From: an uncultured Clostridia bacterium
Lineage (GTDB): Bacteria > Bacillota > Clostridia > Christensenellales > Aristaeellaceae
Assembly: GCA_946626395.1 (NCBI GenBank)
Contig: CAMOUF010000207.1
Coordinates: 1 to 33,259 of the forward strand
Reading direction: 5' to 3'
Length of the DNA: 33,259 nt
The translations under genes were made by a program, and so were the position numbers. Shown one piece after another: positions 25,624-33,259 of the stretch. Under the pieces are notes generated by a model. That model had not been told where the DNA came from. It searched no databases and saw nothing but the letters and a program-made list of their open reading frames with translations. The number at the start of each line of letters is the position of its first letter. Within the stretch, counting starts at the first letter, position 1.

Positions 25624-26970
25624 TCATTCCAAAAGCACGCCCGTGGCCACGCCATCGTAGCCCACGGTTACCGGATCGTAGGATTTGCGGCACTGAACGG
25701 TGACAGACCCATCCGCAAAGCGCACCAGCATATCAAAGCCGCAAGGGGCCTCCCCCACCGCGTAGCAGCGCACCCGCAGCAAATCCTTTTCCACCCAGCC
25801 GCCGGAGGCCAGCGCGGGCACGGACAGCCAGCCGGGATAGGGAATTTTTTCATTTTTGCCCCGGCCAAAGGGAAGGCAGACCTTGCCCCGGGCGTTTTCA
25901 TATTCCAGGCAGTTGCCCTTTAATTGCAGGGATTTTAAGCCCAGCTGGTTTTCCTCCGGGAAAACATAGACCCCCGTTTCCGGGATGCCCAGCTTTTTTT
26001 GATCGGGCACGGTATGGACCCTGAGCTTGAGCGTCACGCCCTCCATGTCCTCTTTCCCCAGCCAGGGGTAGATTTCTTCAAAGAAGGCGTTGTAAATCCG
26101 CTGCACCCCGCAGGGGTCCAGCCGGGTATCGGCAATGGTGGACAGCACCGTCTTTTTTTCCGGGCAAATCACGCTGAGCTGACCCCCCAGGCCGTACATG
26201 GCAAAGCCCGCCCGGGTGCGCCAGCACTGCCAGCCGTAGCCGTACTGCTCCTCCTCGTTGGCCTGGAGCAGGGTCTCCATGTGCTTCTTTCCCATTTCCC
26301 TGGCATACCAGGCGGGAATGATTCCCTCTCCCCCATTGAGAACGCACAAAGCCACCCTGTGCAGATCCCTTAGGCTCATGCACAGGCCCGTGCCCCCCTG
26401 GCAGCAGCCGGAAGGGTCCCGGAGCCAATAGCGGTCATCCTGGCAGCGAAGGGGTGAAAACAGCCGCTCCTCCAAATAATTAATCACTTCCTGCCCGCTC
26501 AGGCGTTTCACCAGCGCCGCCAGGGCCTGAGAGCAGCCGGTGTCATAATAAAACACCGTGCCCGGCTCATGGGTGGGCGTGCCGGTAAAGAAGGTTTGGG
26601 CCCAGTTTTCGTCCACCCCTTCCCGGTAGGTGGTCCAGCGGTAGCAGGTGGCCATGCGCAGCATATCCCCGATAGTCAGCCGCAGCAGGCGTCCGTCCGG
26701 GTTGGGGGGCAGCCAATCCCGGAAATAATCGGTGATTTTATCGTTCAAGGTCAGCTTTCCCTGGTCGATGAGCATGCCCACGGCAATGCCCGTCATGGTC
26801 TTGCTGACGGAATACATCCGATGAGGAACGCCCTCCTTGAAGGGCGCGTAATACGCTTTCGCTTTTTCCCGGCCGTTCACCGTCAAAAGAAAGCCGTGCA
26901 TGTTCACGTCCTCTTTTTTGAGCCGATCAACAAAGGCCTGCACCCGGGCCGCCAAAGGATTTTCCGCCAT
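25624..26970 (-). CDS. serine hydrolase, beta-lactamase/penicillin-binding-protein fold
   Basis: MYSVSKTMTGIAVGMLIDQGKLTLNDKITDYF (SxxK), YYDTGCSQALAALVKRLSGQ (YxT/Yxx), class C beta-lactamase-like. Confidence 0.85.
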   Translation of the reverse strand: MAENPLAARVQAFVDRLKKEDVNMHGFLLTVNGREKAKAYYAPFKEGVPHRMYSVSKTMTGIAVGMLIDQGKLTLNDKITDYFRDWLPPNPDGRLLRLTIGDMLRMATCYRWTTYREGVDENWAQTFFTGTPTHEPGTVFYYDTGCSQALAALVKRLSGQEVINYLEERLFSPLRCQDDRYWLRDPSGCCQGGTGLCMSLRDLHRVALCVLNGGEGIIPAWYAREMGKKHMETLLQANEEEQYGYGWQCWRTRAGFAMYGLGGQLSVICPEKKTVLSTIADTRLDPCGVQRIYNAFFEEIYPWLGKEDMEGVTLKLRVHTVPDQKKLGIPETGVYVFPEENQLGLKSLQLKGNCLEYENARGKVCLPFGRGKNEKIPYPGWLSVPALASGGWVEKDLLRVRCYAVGEAPCGFDMLVRFADGSVTVQCRKSYDPVTVGYDGVATGVLLE

Positions 26971-28084
26971 CGTCCTTTCTCCCTTCCCGCAGAAGCTGTT
27001 CTTCGCACGCCGCCTGAATGAACGCCCCGGTGGCTTTCAGATCGCGGCTGACCACGTTTTCGCTGATATAGTAATCAAAGGACCCGTCCCGGCCTCCGCT
27101 GCCCCCCAGGCCCGCGCCCTGGCAGCACTTGGCGACGAAGGTTTCGCCGTTCTTCATTTGGCCCACAAAATGGCGCTGGATGCTTTCAAAGCTCCTTTGC
27201 GCCTCCTGGCCGCATTGCGCTGGCAGCAGCCCCAGCCGCGCGCCTTTGAGGAGCGCGTAAGTCATCAGGCAGGAGCCGGAGGATTCCGGATAATTCCCCG
27301 TCCGGCCCGGGCAGTCCAGCACCTGGAGCCAGACCCCCTCCTGTCGGACGGACAAAAGCTGTCGGGAAAGGGTTTGGAAAAACTCCAGCACCTCCCCGTA
27401 TCTTTCATTTTCCCTGGGCAGCAATTCCAGGCTGTCCGCCAGCGCCACCATGTACCAGCCCACGGCCCTTCCCCAGGCGTGGGCCGCCCGGCCCGTTTGG
27501 GGATCGGCCCAAGGCTGCTGCTTCTTTTCATCCCAGCCGTGGCAGGGCAGGCCCGTTTCCGAGTTCAGGGTATGGCGGTACGCTAAAATCAATTGGCTGG
27601 CCGCGTCGTTCAGGGCGTCGGTTTCCCCATGAAGCATCCGCTCCGCTTGGATATAAAAGGGAATGGCCATGTGCTGGCCGTCCAGCCACATTTGAAAGGG
27701 ATACACGTTTTTGTGCCAGAAGCCGCCGTCCGAGGTACGGGGCTGGGTGTCCAGTTGGGAGCGCAGCAAAGCAACGGCCTTCCGGAATTTTTCCTTGCCC
27801 GTTTTCTCATACAGGAAGATCAGGTTCCGCCCGTTGCACAGGTAATCCAGGTTTTGGGCGGAAAGATCATAGCCCGCGATGGTTCCGTCCTCCCCCACCA
27901 TGATGTCCAAAGCATCGTGGATATAGGAAAAATAGACTTCCCTGCCGGTCAGGGCATAGAGCATTTCCATGCCCCGCCAGACCACGCCGTAATCATAGCT
28001 CCATTTTTTGTTCAGCAGCCCTTCCCGCTTCATCAGCCATCCAGCCACCGTTTCCGCCGAGTGGGGAAGATACCCTGTCAGCAT
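26927..28084 (-). CDS. glycoside hydrolase family 88/105 (unsaturated rhamnogalacturonyl hydrolase-like)
   Basis: WSYDYGVVWRGMEMLYALTG, TSDGGFWHKNVYPFQMWLDGQHMAIPFYIQ, TGLPCHGWDEKKQQPWADPQTGRAAHAWGRAVGWYMVALAD. Confidence 0.9.
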   Translation of the reverse strand: MLTGYLPHSAETVAGWLMKREGLLNKKWSYDYGVVWRGMEMLYALTGREVYFSYIHDALDIMVGEDGTIAGYDLSAQNLDYLCNGRNLIFLYEKTGKEKFRKAVALLRSQLDTQPRTSDGGFWHKNVYPFQMWLDGQHMAIPFYIQAERMLHGETDALNDAASQLILAYRHTLNSETGLPCHGWDEKKQQPWADPQTGRAAHAWGRAVGWYMVALADSLELLPRENERYGEVLEFFQTLSRQLLSVRQEGVWLQVLDCPGRTGNYPESSGSCLMTYALLKGARLGLLPAQCGQEAQRSFESIQRHFVGQMKNGETFVAKCCQGAGLGGSGGRDGSFDYYISENVVSRDLKATGAFIQAACEEQLLREGRKDDGGKSFGGPGAGLC

Positions 28085-29790
28085 AGCACATGATCCTCCG
28101 CGGCGATCAGATCGCTGTAATCGTTCCTTTCCGCGTCTGTGATTTCTTCCTCCGTTTCCTCCAGGCCGGACTCATACCTGGACAGGAACAGCATGGCGAT
28201 GCGGCTGGCCCCTTCCTCCTGCAAATGGCTGTTGTCCTGGAGACCGTCGGGATAATTCCGGCTGCCGGCAGGCACATGGCAGTAAACGCGCTTGGAGTTT
28301 TCCACCCCCGCCGACTGCACCATATGCATGGTGGCCTTTTCCAGATCCACCAGCCGCACGCCCCGATAAGATGCCAGGTTCCGCATGGCGTCGGGATACG
28401 GGCCATGGGTGGGCAGCAGCTGGCCCGCTTCATTGAACATGCGCCGGGCGATGGGCGTGGCCAAAATGGGCTCCGCCCCCTGCCGCCGGGCCGCGTCGAT
28501 ATACATGGACAGGTATTCCGGGAAGGTGACGCGGGGATTGGTGTTCCGTTCGGGGTCAGGCTTTTCATCGTTATGGGAGAAGGAAATGACCAGCTTGTCC
28601 CCTTTGCGCAGGCACAGTTCGATAAAGTTCAGCCGCTTTTCCGCGATGAAGCTCTTGCTGCTGCGGCCGCACACGGCGCAGTTTTCCACATACGCCTGTT
28701 TCCCCATGGCATTCAGGCAGGCTTGCAGCTTCTGCCCCCAGCCCATCATAGGATATCTGTCCAAAGCATAATTGGCCATGGTGCTGTCCCCGCACAAAAA
28801 CCAGGTGGGCACCCGCTTGTCTGGCCGCCAATTGTCCCAGCCGCCGATGACCTCCTGAATGGAATAATCCGCGGCTTCCACGGCGGTCATGCGCTTTTGC
28901 TTGGGATGGCGGGGGGATTGATCGGCCCGGGCCCCGGTGGTGCCGAATTCGGCGTAGCGCTCCGTGACCAGCTTCACCTCGTCCCAGTCCGCAAAGCCCT
29001 GGGGGGAAACATGCTCGTCCATATCGCAGTTCAAAAACACCGTGCGGGAGAACTTCCGCCAGGGTCGGCCCAGATACGCCTGGCCTTCCGCACATTCGCC
29101 GGTCAATTTGCAGTTGTGGAACACCAGGCCGTAGGGCTGCTCCTCCGGGGTATTGGCGGCGGTATACAGCCCGCCCCGGGCATTCATGAACAGGGTGCAG
29201 CGCTCAAACCAGCAGCGGTAGGGGCCGAAGATAAAGTCCACGTCGCCCTGGATAAAGCAATCCTCAAAGTATTGGCGGCTGTGGGTGAGGGTGCTGTCGC
29301 CGATGGATTCCACGCATTCGGCGCCGGCCTGCCGGGGCGCCACGAAATCCACCACCTTCTGCATCAGCGGCCCGCAGAACAGGGTGTCCTGATGGGCGAT
29401 CATGCGCACGTTGCGCCACACGCCCCGGTCCCCCGCCGCGTACACCGCCACCGCCTGGCCCACGTCCCGGCCGTCCCCCGCGTCGTTGCGAATGGTGAGA
29501 TTTTCCACCTCCACGTTGTTGCCCGTCACCATGAAGGTGGCAGAAAGGAAGGTGCCCCGCTCGATGCCGTCGGGGTTTTGGTCCTTGGCGCAGCCCTTGG
29601 CGGTGATCACGGTGCGGTCCCGGGCCTCGCCGATGATGCGCACGTTGTCCTTATTGACCACCACCCGCTCCTGGAATTCTTCCATGCGCAGCAAAAGAAT
29701 GGTGGGCGTCTGGCCCCCGCCGGGAATGGCGTCAATGGCCTGCTGAATAGAAGTAAAATCCCCGCTGCCGTCCTTGGCGATAATATACAT
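28078..29790 (-). CDS. pectinesterase (CE8) fused to SGNH rhamnogalacturonan acetylesterase-like domain (CE12)
   Basis: CE8: KDGSGDFTSIQQAIDAIP, GQAVAVYAAGDRGVWRNVRMIAHQDTLF, FEDCFIQGDVDFIFG, YLGRPWRKFSRTVF; CE12: LCGDSTMANYALDRYPMMGWGQKL, FSHND, DNSHLQEEGA; no signal peptide. Confidence 0.92.
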   Translation of the reverse strand: MYIIAKDGSGDFTSIQQAIDAIPGGGQTPTILLLRMEEFQERVVVNKDNVRIIGEARDRTVITAKGCAKDQNPDGIERGTFLSATFMVTGNNVEVENLTIRNDAGDGRDVGQAVAVYAAGDRGVWRNVRMIAHQDTLFCGPLMQKVVDFVAPRQAGAECVESIGDSTLTHSRQYFEDCFIQGDVDFIFGPYRCWFERCTLFMNARGGLYTAANTPEEQPYGLVFHNCKLTGECAEGQAYLGRPWRKFSRTVFLNCDMDEHVSPQGFADWDEVKLVTERYAEFGTTGARADQSPRHPKQKRMTAVEAADYSIQEVIGGWDNWRPDKRVPTWFLCGDSTMANYALDRYPMMGWGQKLQACLNAMGKQAYVENCAVCGRSSKSFIAEKRLNFIELCLRKGDKLVISFSHNDEKPDPERNTNPRVTFPEYLSMYIDAARRQGAEPILATPIARRMFNEAGQLLPTHGPYPDAMRNLASYRGVRLVDLEKATMHMVQSAGVENSKRVYCHVPAGSRNYPDGLQDNSHLQEEGASRIAMLFLSRYESGLEETEEEITDAERNDYSDLIAAEDHVLC

Positions 29791-29803
29791 AGCAATTCCC
29801 CCC

Positions 29804-30448
29804 TTAAATCAATCCAAATTCCTTCAGCGCTTCCGCCGTCATTTTCGCGTATGCCTCCGCGCCGGGGCGGCGGGTGTGGGTGTCGTCGGTCTGCCCGTTG
29901 GGATAGGCGGGGAACACGCCGGGCTCCACATACATATACAGCTTTTTGCTTTCTTCCTCCCCCAGCTGACGCACGTAGGCGGTGCTCTTTTCATAGATGT
30001 CGATGAGGGGCACGTTCCGCTGGGCGGCCAGCACGCGAATCACATCGGGGTATTCCCCGTGGGTTTCCAGCAGCTTTCCATCCCGCCAATAGCGGCGGCA
30101 GATGGGCGTGAGCAGGATAGGCCGGGCCCGGTGCAGCATGGCGGTGTCCACATAAATTTCCAGGTTATGATAGAAGCTGGTCCAGGGGTCGGTGTGCCGC
30201 CAGACCAGGTCGCTGGTGTCGTTGTGGGTGAACTGGATGAGCAGCAAATCGCCGGGCTGGATTTCGGTTTCGATTTTTTGCAGCCTCCCCTCGGACAAAA
30301 AGGACTTGGTGCTCCGTCCCCCCATAGCCCGGTTTTCCACCCGCACCCCGGGCACAAATTCAGGCAGCACCTGGCCCCAGCCCGTGATGGGGGCCTGCTC
30401 CGGGGTATAGCTGGCGGCGGTGGAATCGCCGCAGACATAAATGGTCAT
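29804..30448 (-). CDS. rhamnogalacturonan acetylesterase-like SGNH hydrolase (CE12)
   Basis: [71 protein letters not shown]. Confidence 0.9.
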   Translation of the reverse strand: MTIYVCGDSTAASYTPEQAPITGWGQVLPEFVPGVRVENRAMGGRSTKSFLSEGRLQKIETEIQPGDLLLIQFTHNDTSDLVWRHTDPWTSFYHNLEIYVDTAMLHRARPILLTPICRRYWRDGKLLETHGEYPDVIRVLAAQRNVPLIDIYEKSTAYVRQLGEEESKKLYMYVEPGVFPAYPNGQTDDTHTRRPGAEAYAKMTAEALKEFGLI

Positions 30449-32697
30449 ATGATTTCCTCCTCTGATTCCGTATTTTTTCGGATGACGCGAACAGGCTTTC
30501 CCGCCGCGCAGGGAATGGTTTTCCCCCCTGCCAGGCGCAGGACGCCGTCCCGGTCCGGGATGATGACGGCCTCATAGCCCCCTTCATCCCAGGCAAGATC
30601 CACGGTCAGCCCGCCCCGGGCCCGCAGCCCTTTGGCGCTGCCCCGCTTCCACCGGGGCGGAAGGGCGGGCAGGATGCGCAGGAACCCCTCCTGGCTTTGC
30701 AGCAGCATTTCCGCCATGCCCGCCGCCGCGCCGAAATTGCCGTCGATCTGGAAGGGGGGATGATTGTCCAGCAGATTGGGCAGGGTGGATCTTTCCAGCA
30801 GCAGCCGGATATTGTCCCCCGCCTGTTCCCCGTCCAGCAGCCGGGCCCACAGGCAGATGATCCAGGCCCGGCTCCAGCCGGTATGGCCCCCGCCGTTTTT
30901 CAGGCGGCTTTCGATGGTGGCCCGGGCGGCGGCAAAGGCCGCGGGGGTTGCCGGCGTGATGCCATGGCCGGGAAACAGGGAAAACAGGTGGCTCATGTGC
31001 CGGTGGCCGGGGCAGGCGTCCCGGCAGGGGCGCAGCCATTCCTTGATCAGCCCGTTTTCGATTTGCACGGGCTTGAGCTTCGCCTTGAGCGCCGTCCACC
31101 TTTCCGTGTCCCGGTCCAGCGCCCCGCCGCATTCCTCCAGCGCTGTGAGCAGTTCCCACAGAATCTGCTGATCCATGGCCGCCCGGTCCGTCAGGCTGCC
31201 GCTTTCCCCGCCGGGGGTGATATACACGTTTTCCGGGGAGCAGGAGGGGCTGATGAAGATTTCCCCGTTTTCCTCGGTCATGTAAGCCGCCAGGAATTCC
31301 GCCGCGCCCTCCATCAGGGAATAATGCTCAGAAAGAAATGCCCGATCCCCCGTGAACCGGTAATGCTCCGCGATGTGCAGCGCAAGCCAGGCCGCGCCCA
31401 TGGGCCAATAGGTGGCGGGCGGGTATATGTCCTGGGGCGCGCAGTCCCCCCACAGGTCGGTGTTGTGGTGGGCCACCCAGCCCCGGTCAATGCCGTACAT
31501 TTCCCGAGCCACAGCCTCCCCCCGGGGCCGCATCCGCTGAAGATGCTCCAGCAGCGGCAGATGGCAGTCGCTTAAATGGCAGCTTTCAGCGGGCCAGTAA
31601 TTCATTTCCGTGTTGATATTGATGGTATATTTCCCATCCCAGGGCGGGCGGAAATCCTCATTCCACACTCCCTGCAAATTGGCGGGCAGGCTGCCGGGGC
31701 GGGAGCAGGACAAAAGCAGATACCGCCCATAGGCGAAATAGAGCGCTTCCAGGCCGTTGTCGCTTTCCCCCTGGGCATAGCGGGCAAGCCGTTCATCGGT
31801 GGGCAAATCCTCCAAAGAAGAATCGTCCTCCAGGCGCAGCGCGCAGGCGTTCATATGGCTTTCCACGTCCCGGATATGGGCCGCTTTCACCGCTTCATAG
31901 CCCGCTTTTTCCGCCGCGTCCAGCCTCTCCACGCAGGCGGCCAGGGGATCGGCTTCGTAAAACGTGGTGGCGGCGGCCAGATAGATTTCGCATTGTTCCG
32001 GGCAGCGAAGGAGGCTGCCCACCGTTTGGACCCCGTCCCCCACGCAGCGGCATACCGCCGCCCAGGAAACGCCCCCGTCCCCGGTTTGGCCGGTGAGGGC
32101 CAGGGTGCGCCCGTCCAGCGCGAATATCCAGTTCATGTACACGCCGCGGCTCAGAATCAGCCTGCACGGAAAGCCCTTATAGCGCAGCGCCATGACCTGG
32201 TTGGGATAGGACACAAAGCACTCCCGGAAGCATGCCTTGCCCTGCATGGCGTAAGCCGTTTGGGCGATGCCGGTGTCCAGATCCAGGGAACGGCGGTACT
32301 GCGCAACCGGCGTCTGGAAGCGCGTCATATCCCGCTTGAACAATCCCCGCAGGCCATGGAGGCAGGCGGGGGGATTGCCGTCCAGCTGCTGGAGGATCAC
32401 ATCGCACAGGGGCTCGTAGTGCCTTTCGCCGTTGGGCGTGGCGGTCAAGGCTTCCTCCGCCAGCTGGGTGGCCTCCTGGATTTTATCCTCCCGCAGCAGG
32501 CGGCGGATGCGGGGCAGATTGCTTTTCGCGTCCGGGTTTACCCGATTGCGAAAGCCGCCGTACCACAGGCTGTCCTCGTTCATCGAAACGCGCTCGATCA
32601 GCGCGCCGCCAAACACCATGGCCCCCATGCGCCCGTTGCCCAGGGGCAGGGCTTCATTCCAGTTGGCCGCGGGCTGACGATACCATAGCGTGTTCAC
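30445..32697 (-). CDS. glycoside hydrolase family 95 (alpha-L-fucosidase/galactosidase-like)
   Basis: [105 protein letters not shown]. Confidence 0.93.
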   Translation of the reverse strand: MNTLWYRQPAANWNEALPLGNGRMGAMVFGGALIERVSMNEDSLWYGGFRNRVNPDAKSNLPRIRRLLREDKIQEATQLAEEALTATPNGERHYEPLCDVILQQLDGNPPACLHGLRGLFKRDMTRFQTPVAQYRRSLDLDTGIAQTAYAMQGKACFRECFVSYPNQVMALRYKGFPCRLILSRGVYMNWIFALDGRTLALTGQTGDGGVSWAAVCRCVGDGVQTVGSLLRCPEQCEIYLAAATTFYEADPLAACVERLDAAEKAGYEAVKAAHIRDVESHMNACALRLEDDSSLEDLPTDERLARYAQGESDNGLEALYFAYGRYLLLSCSRPGSLPANLQGVWNEDFRPPWDGKYTININTEMNYWPAESCHLSDCHLPLLEHLQRMRPRGEAVAREMYGIDRGWVAHHNTDLWGDCAPQDIYPPATYWPMGAAWLALHIAEHYRFTGDRAFLSEHYSLMEGAAEFLAAYMTEENGEIFISPSCSPENVYITPGGESGSLTDRAAMDQQILWELLTALEECGGALDRDTERWTALKAKLKPVQIENGLIKEWLRPCRDACPGHRHMSHLFSLFPGHGITPATPAAFAAARATIESRLKNGGGHTGWSRAWIICLWARLLDGEQAGDNIRLLLERSTLPNLLDNHPPFQIDGNFGAAAGMAEMLLQSQEGFLRILPALPPRWKRGSAKGLRARGGLTVDLAWDEGGYEAVIIPDRDGVLRLAGGKTIPCAAGKPVRVIRKNTESEEEII

Positions 32698-32716
32698 GCT
32701 CGTCCTTCCCCCCTCG

Positions 32717-32755
32717 AAAAAAACCGGGGCTGCCGGCAGAGTCCGACAGCCCCGG
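32717..32755 (-). terminator. terminator/attenuator hairpin after the solute-binding protein gene
   Basis: Minus strand ccggggctgtcgg...ccggcagccccgg followed by TTTTTTT. Confidence 0.8.
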
Positions 32756-32780
32756 CAAAGGGATTGCTTGTTCCGTTGAA

Positions 32781-33259
32781 TTAGCGGGCCATGAAGCCGT
32801 CATACGCGGCCTGATAGGCGGCGATCAGGTCTTCGATGCCCATCTTCTGCAGCTGATCCATGTAGCTGTCGAAGTTGGTGAGGGGTTCTTCGCCGGAGAT
32901 GAACTTCTTGGTCATATCGGCGATGTAGCTGTTGATGTCATCCAGCTGGGGCGCGGCGGCCTTCTGGGCATCCACGCTCAGCACGATGGCAGCGGGATAT
33001 TCCAGAGCGTTGGAGGCGGAGCCCCACAGCTTGGCGGATTCCACATAGTGCACTTCACGGGTGGAGGCCAGATAATCGCCGGCGCCCCAGCGGGGGAAGG
33101 ACACGTGGCTCATGGCATAGCGATACTTGTTGGCGAACGCGCCGTCATAGAAGTTTTCGGTCATCTTGTTGGCCCATTCGGTTTCATGCTTCACGCCGTT
33201 TTCATCCACGGTGTAGGTGCCGTTGCCCTGGGTCCAGGCGGTGGCTTCCAGGCTGGTGA
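32781..33259 (-). CDS. extracellular solute-binding protein, C-terminal part (truncated by window edge)
   Basis: Reading frame runs off the right edge; ...[38 protein letters not shown]...[51 protein letters not shown] resembles C-termini of family 1 sugar/oligosaccharide-binding lipoproteins. Confidence 0.75.
   Translation of the reverse strand, partial: TSLEATAWTQGNGTYTVDENGVKHETEWANKMTENFYDGAFANKYRYAMSHVSFPRWGAGDYLASTREVHYVESAKLWGSASNALEYPAAIVLSVDAQKAAAPQLDDINSYIADMTKKFISGEEPLTNFDSYMDQLQKMGIEDLIAAYQAAYDGFMAR

Noticed and set aside
25624-26970. Antibiotic-resistance beta-lactamase
   Set aside because: SxxK serine-hydrolase fold only; no signal peptide and located in a carbohydrate operon, so a resistance role is unsupported
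28090-30006. 638-aa plus-strand ORF
   Set aside because: Antisense to the CE8-CE12 gene; low-complexity composition and no recognisable domain

Overview
The window is about 33 kb of GC-rich bacterial chromosome. Codon usage, Shine-Dalgarno spacing, CIRCE and the gene families suggest a gut-type Firmicutes/Clostridia, but this is inference. Most of it is ordinary: thioesterase, DUF2461, phosphomannomutase/phosphoglucomutase, transketolase, ASCH, YczE/YitT-like, pyruvate kinase, htpG, a Phd/ParE-type toxin-antitoxin pair, polysaccharide deacetylase, D-2-hydroxyacid dehydrogenase, GltS-like symporter and PlsC. Two accessory regions stand out. (1) A zinc-uptake operon (znuA-znuC-znuB). A small two-TM protein with an HCCxxHHCxxCxC motif sits in front of it behind a 7-1-7 palindrome overlapping the promoter -35. 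Two exported proteins sharing a T-x-C-C-x3-[WL]-E-[IF]-V-P domain lie at its 3' end; this is my best candidate for an under-described system. (2) A compact minus-strand pectin/rhamnogalacturonan operon (GH95, CE12, CE8-CE12 fusion, GH105, beta-lactamase-fold hydrolase) downstream of a truncated solute-binding protein. Three copies of a ~175-182 bp intergenic element have imperfect terminal inverted repeats, A-rich candidate target duplications and a perfect 21-bp hairpin with a compensatory base-pair change (MITE-like). Other points of interest are a perfect CIRCE between divergent htpG and toxin-antitoxin promoters, a decayed tandem paralogue of an SH3-like secreted protein, and a hairpin-dense intergenic region upstream of pyruvate kinase. 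No rRNA, tRNA or CRISPR was recognised. All calls are by eye from translations and motifs; no searches were run.
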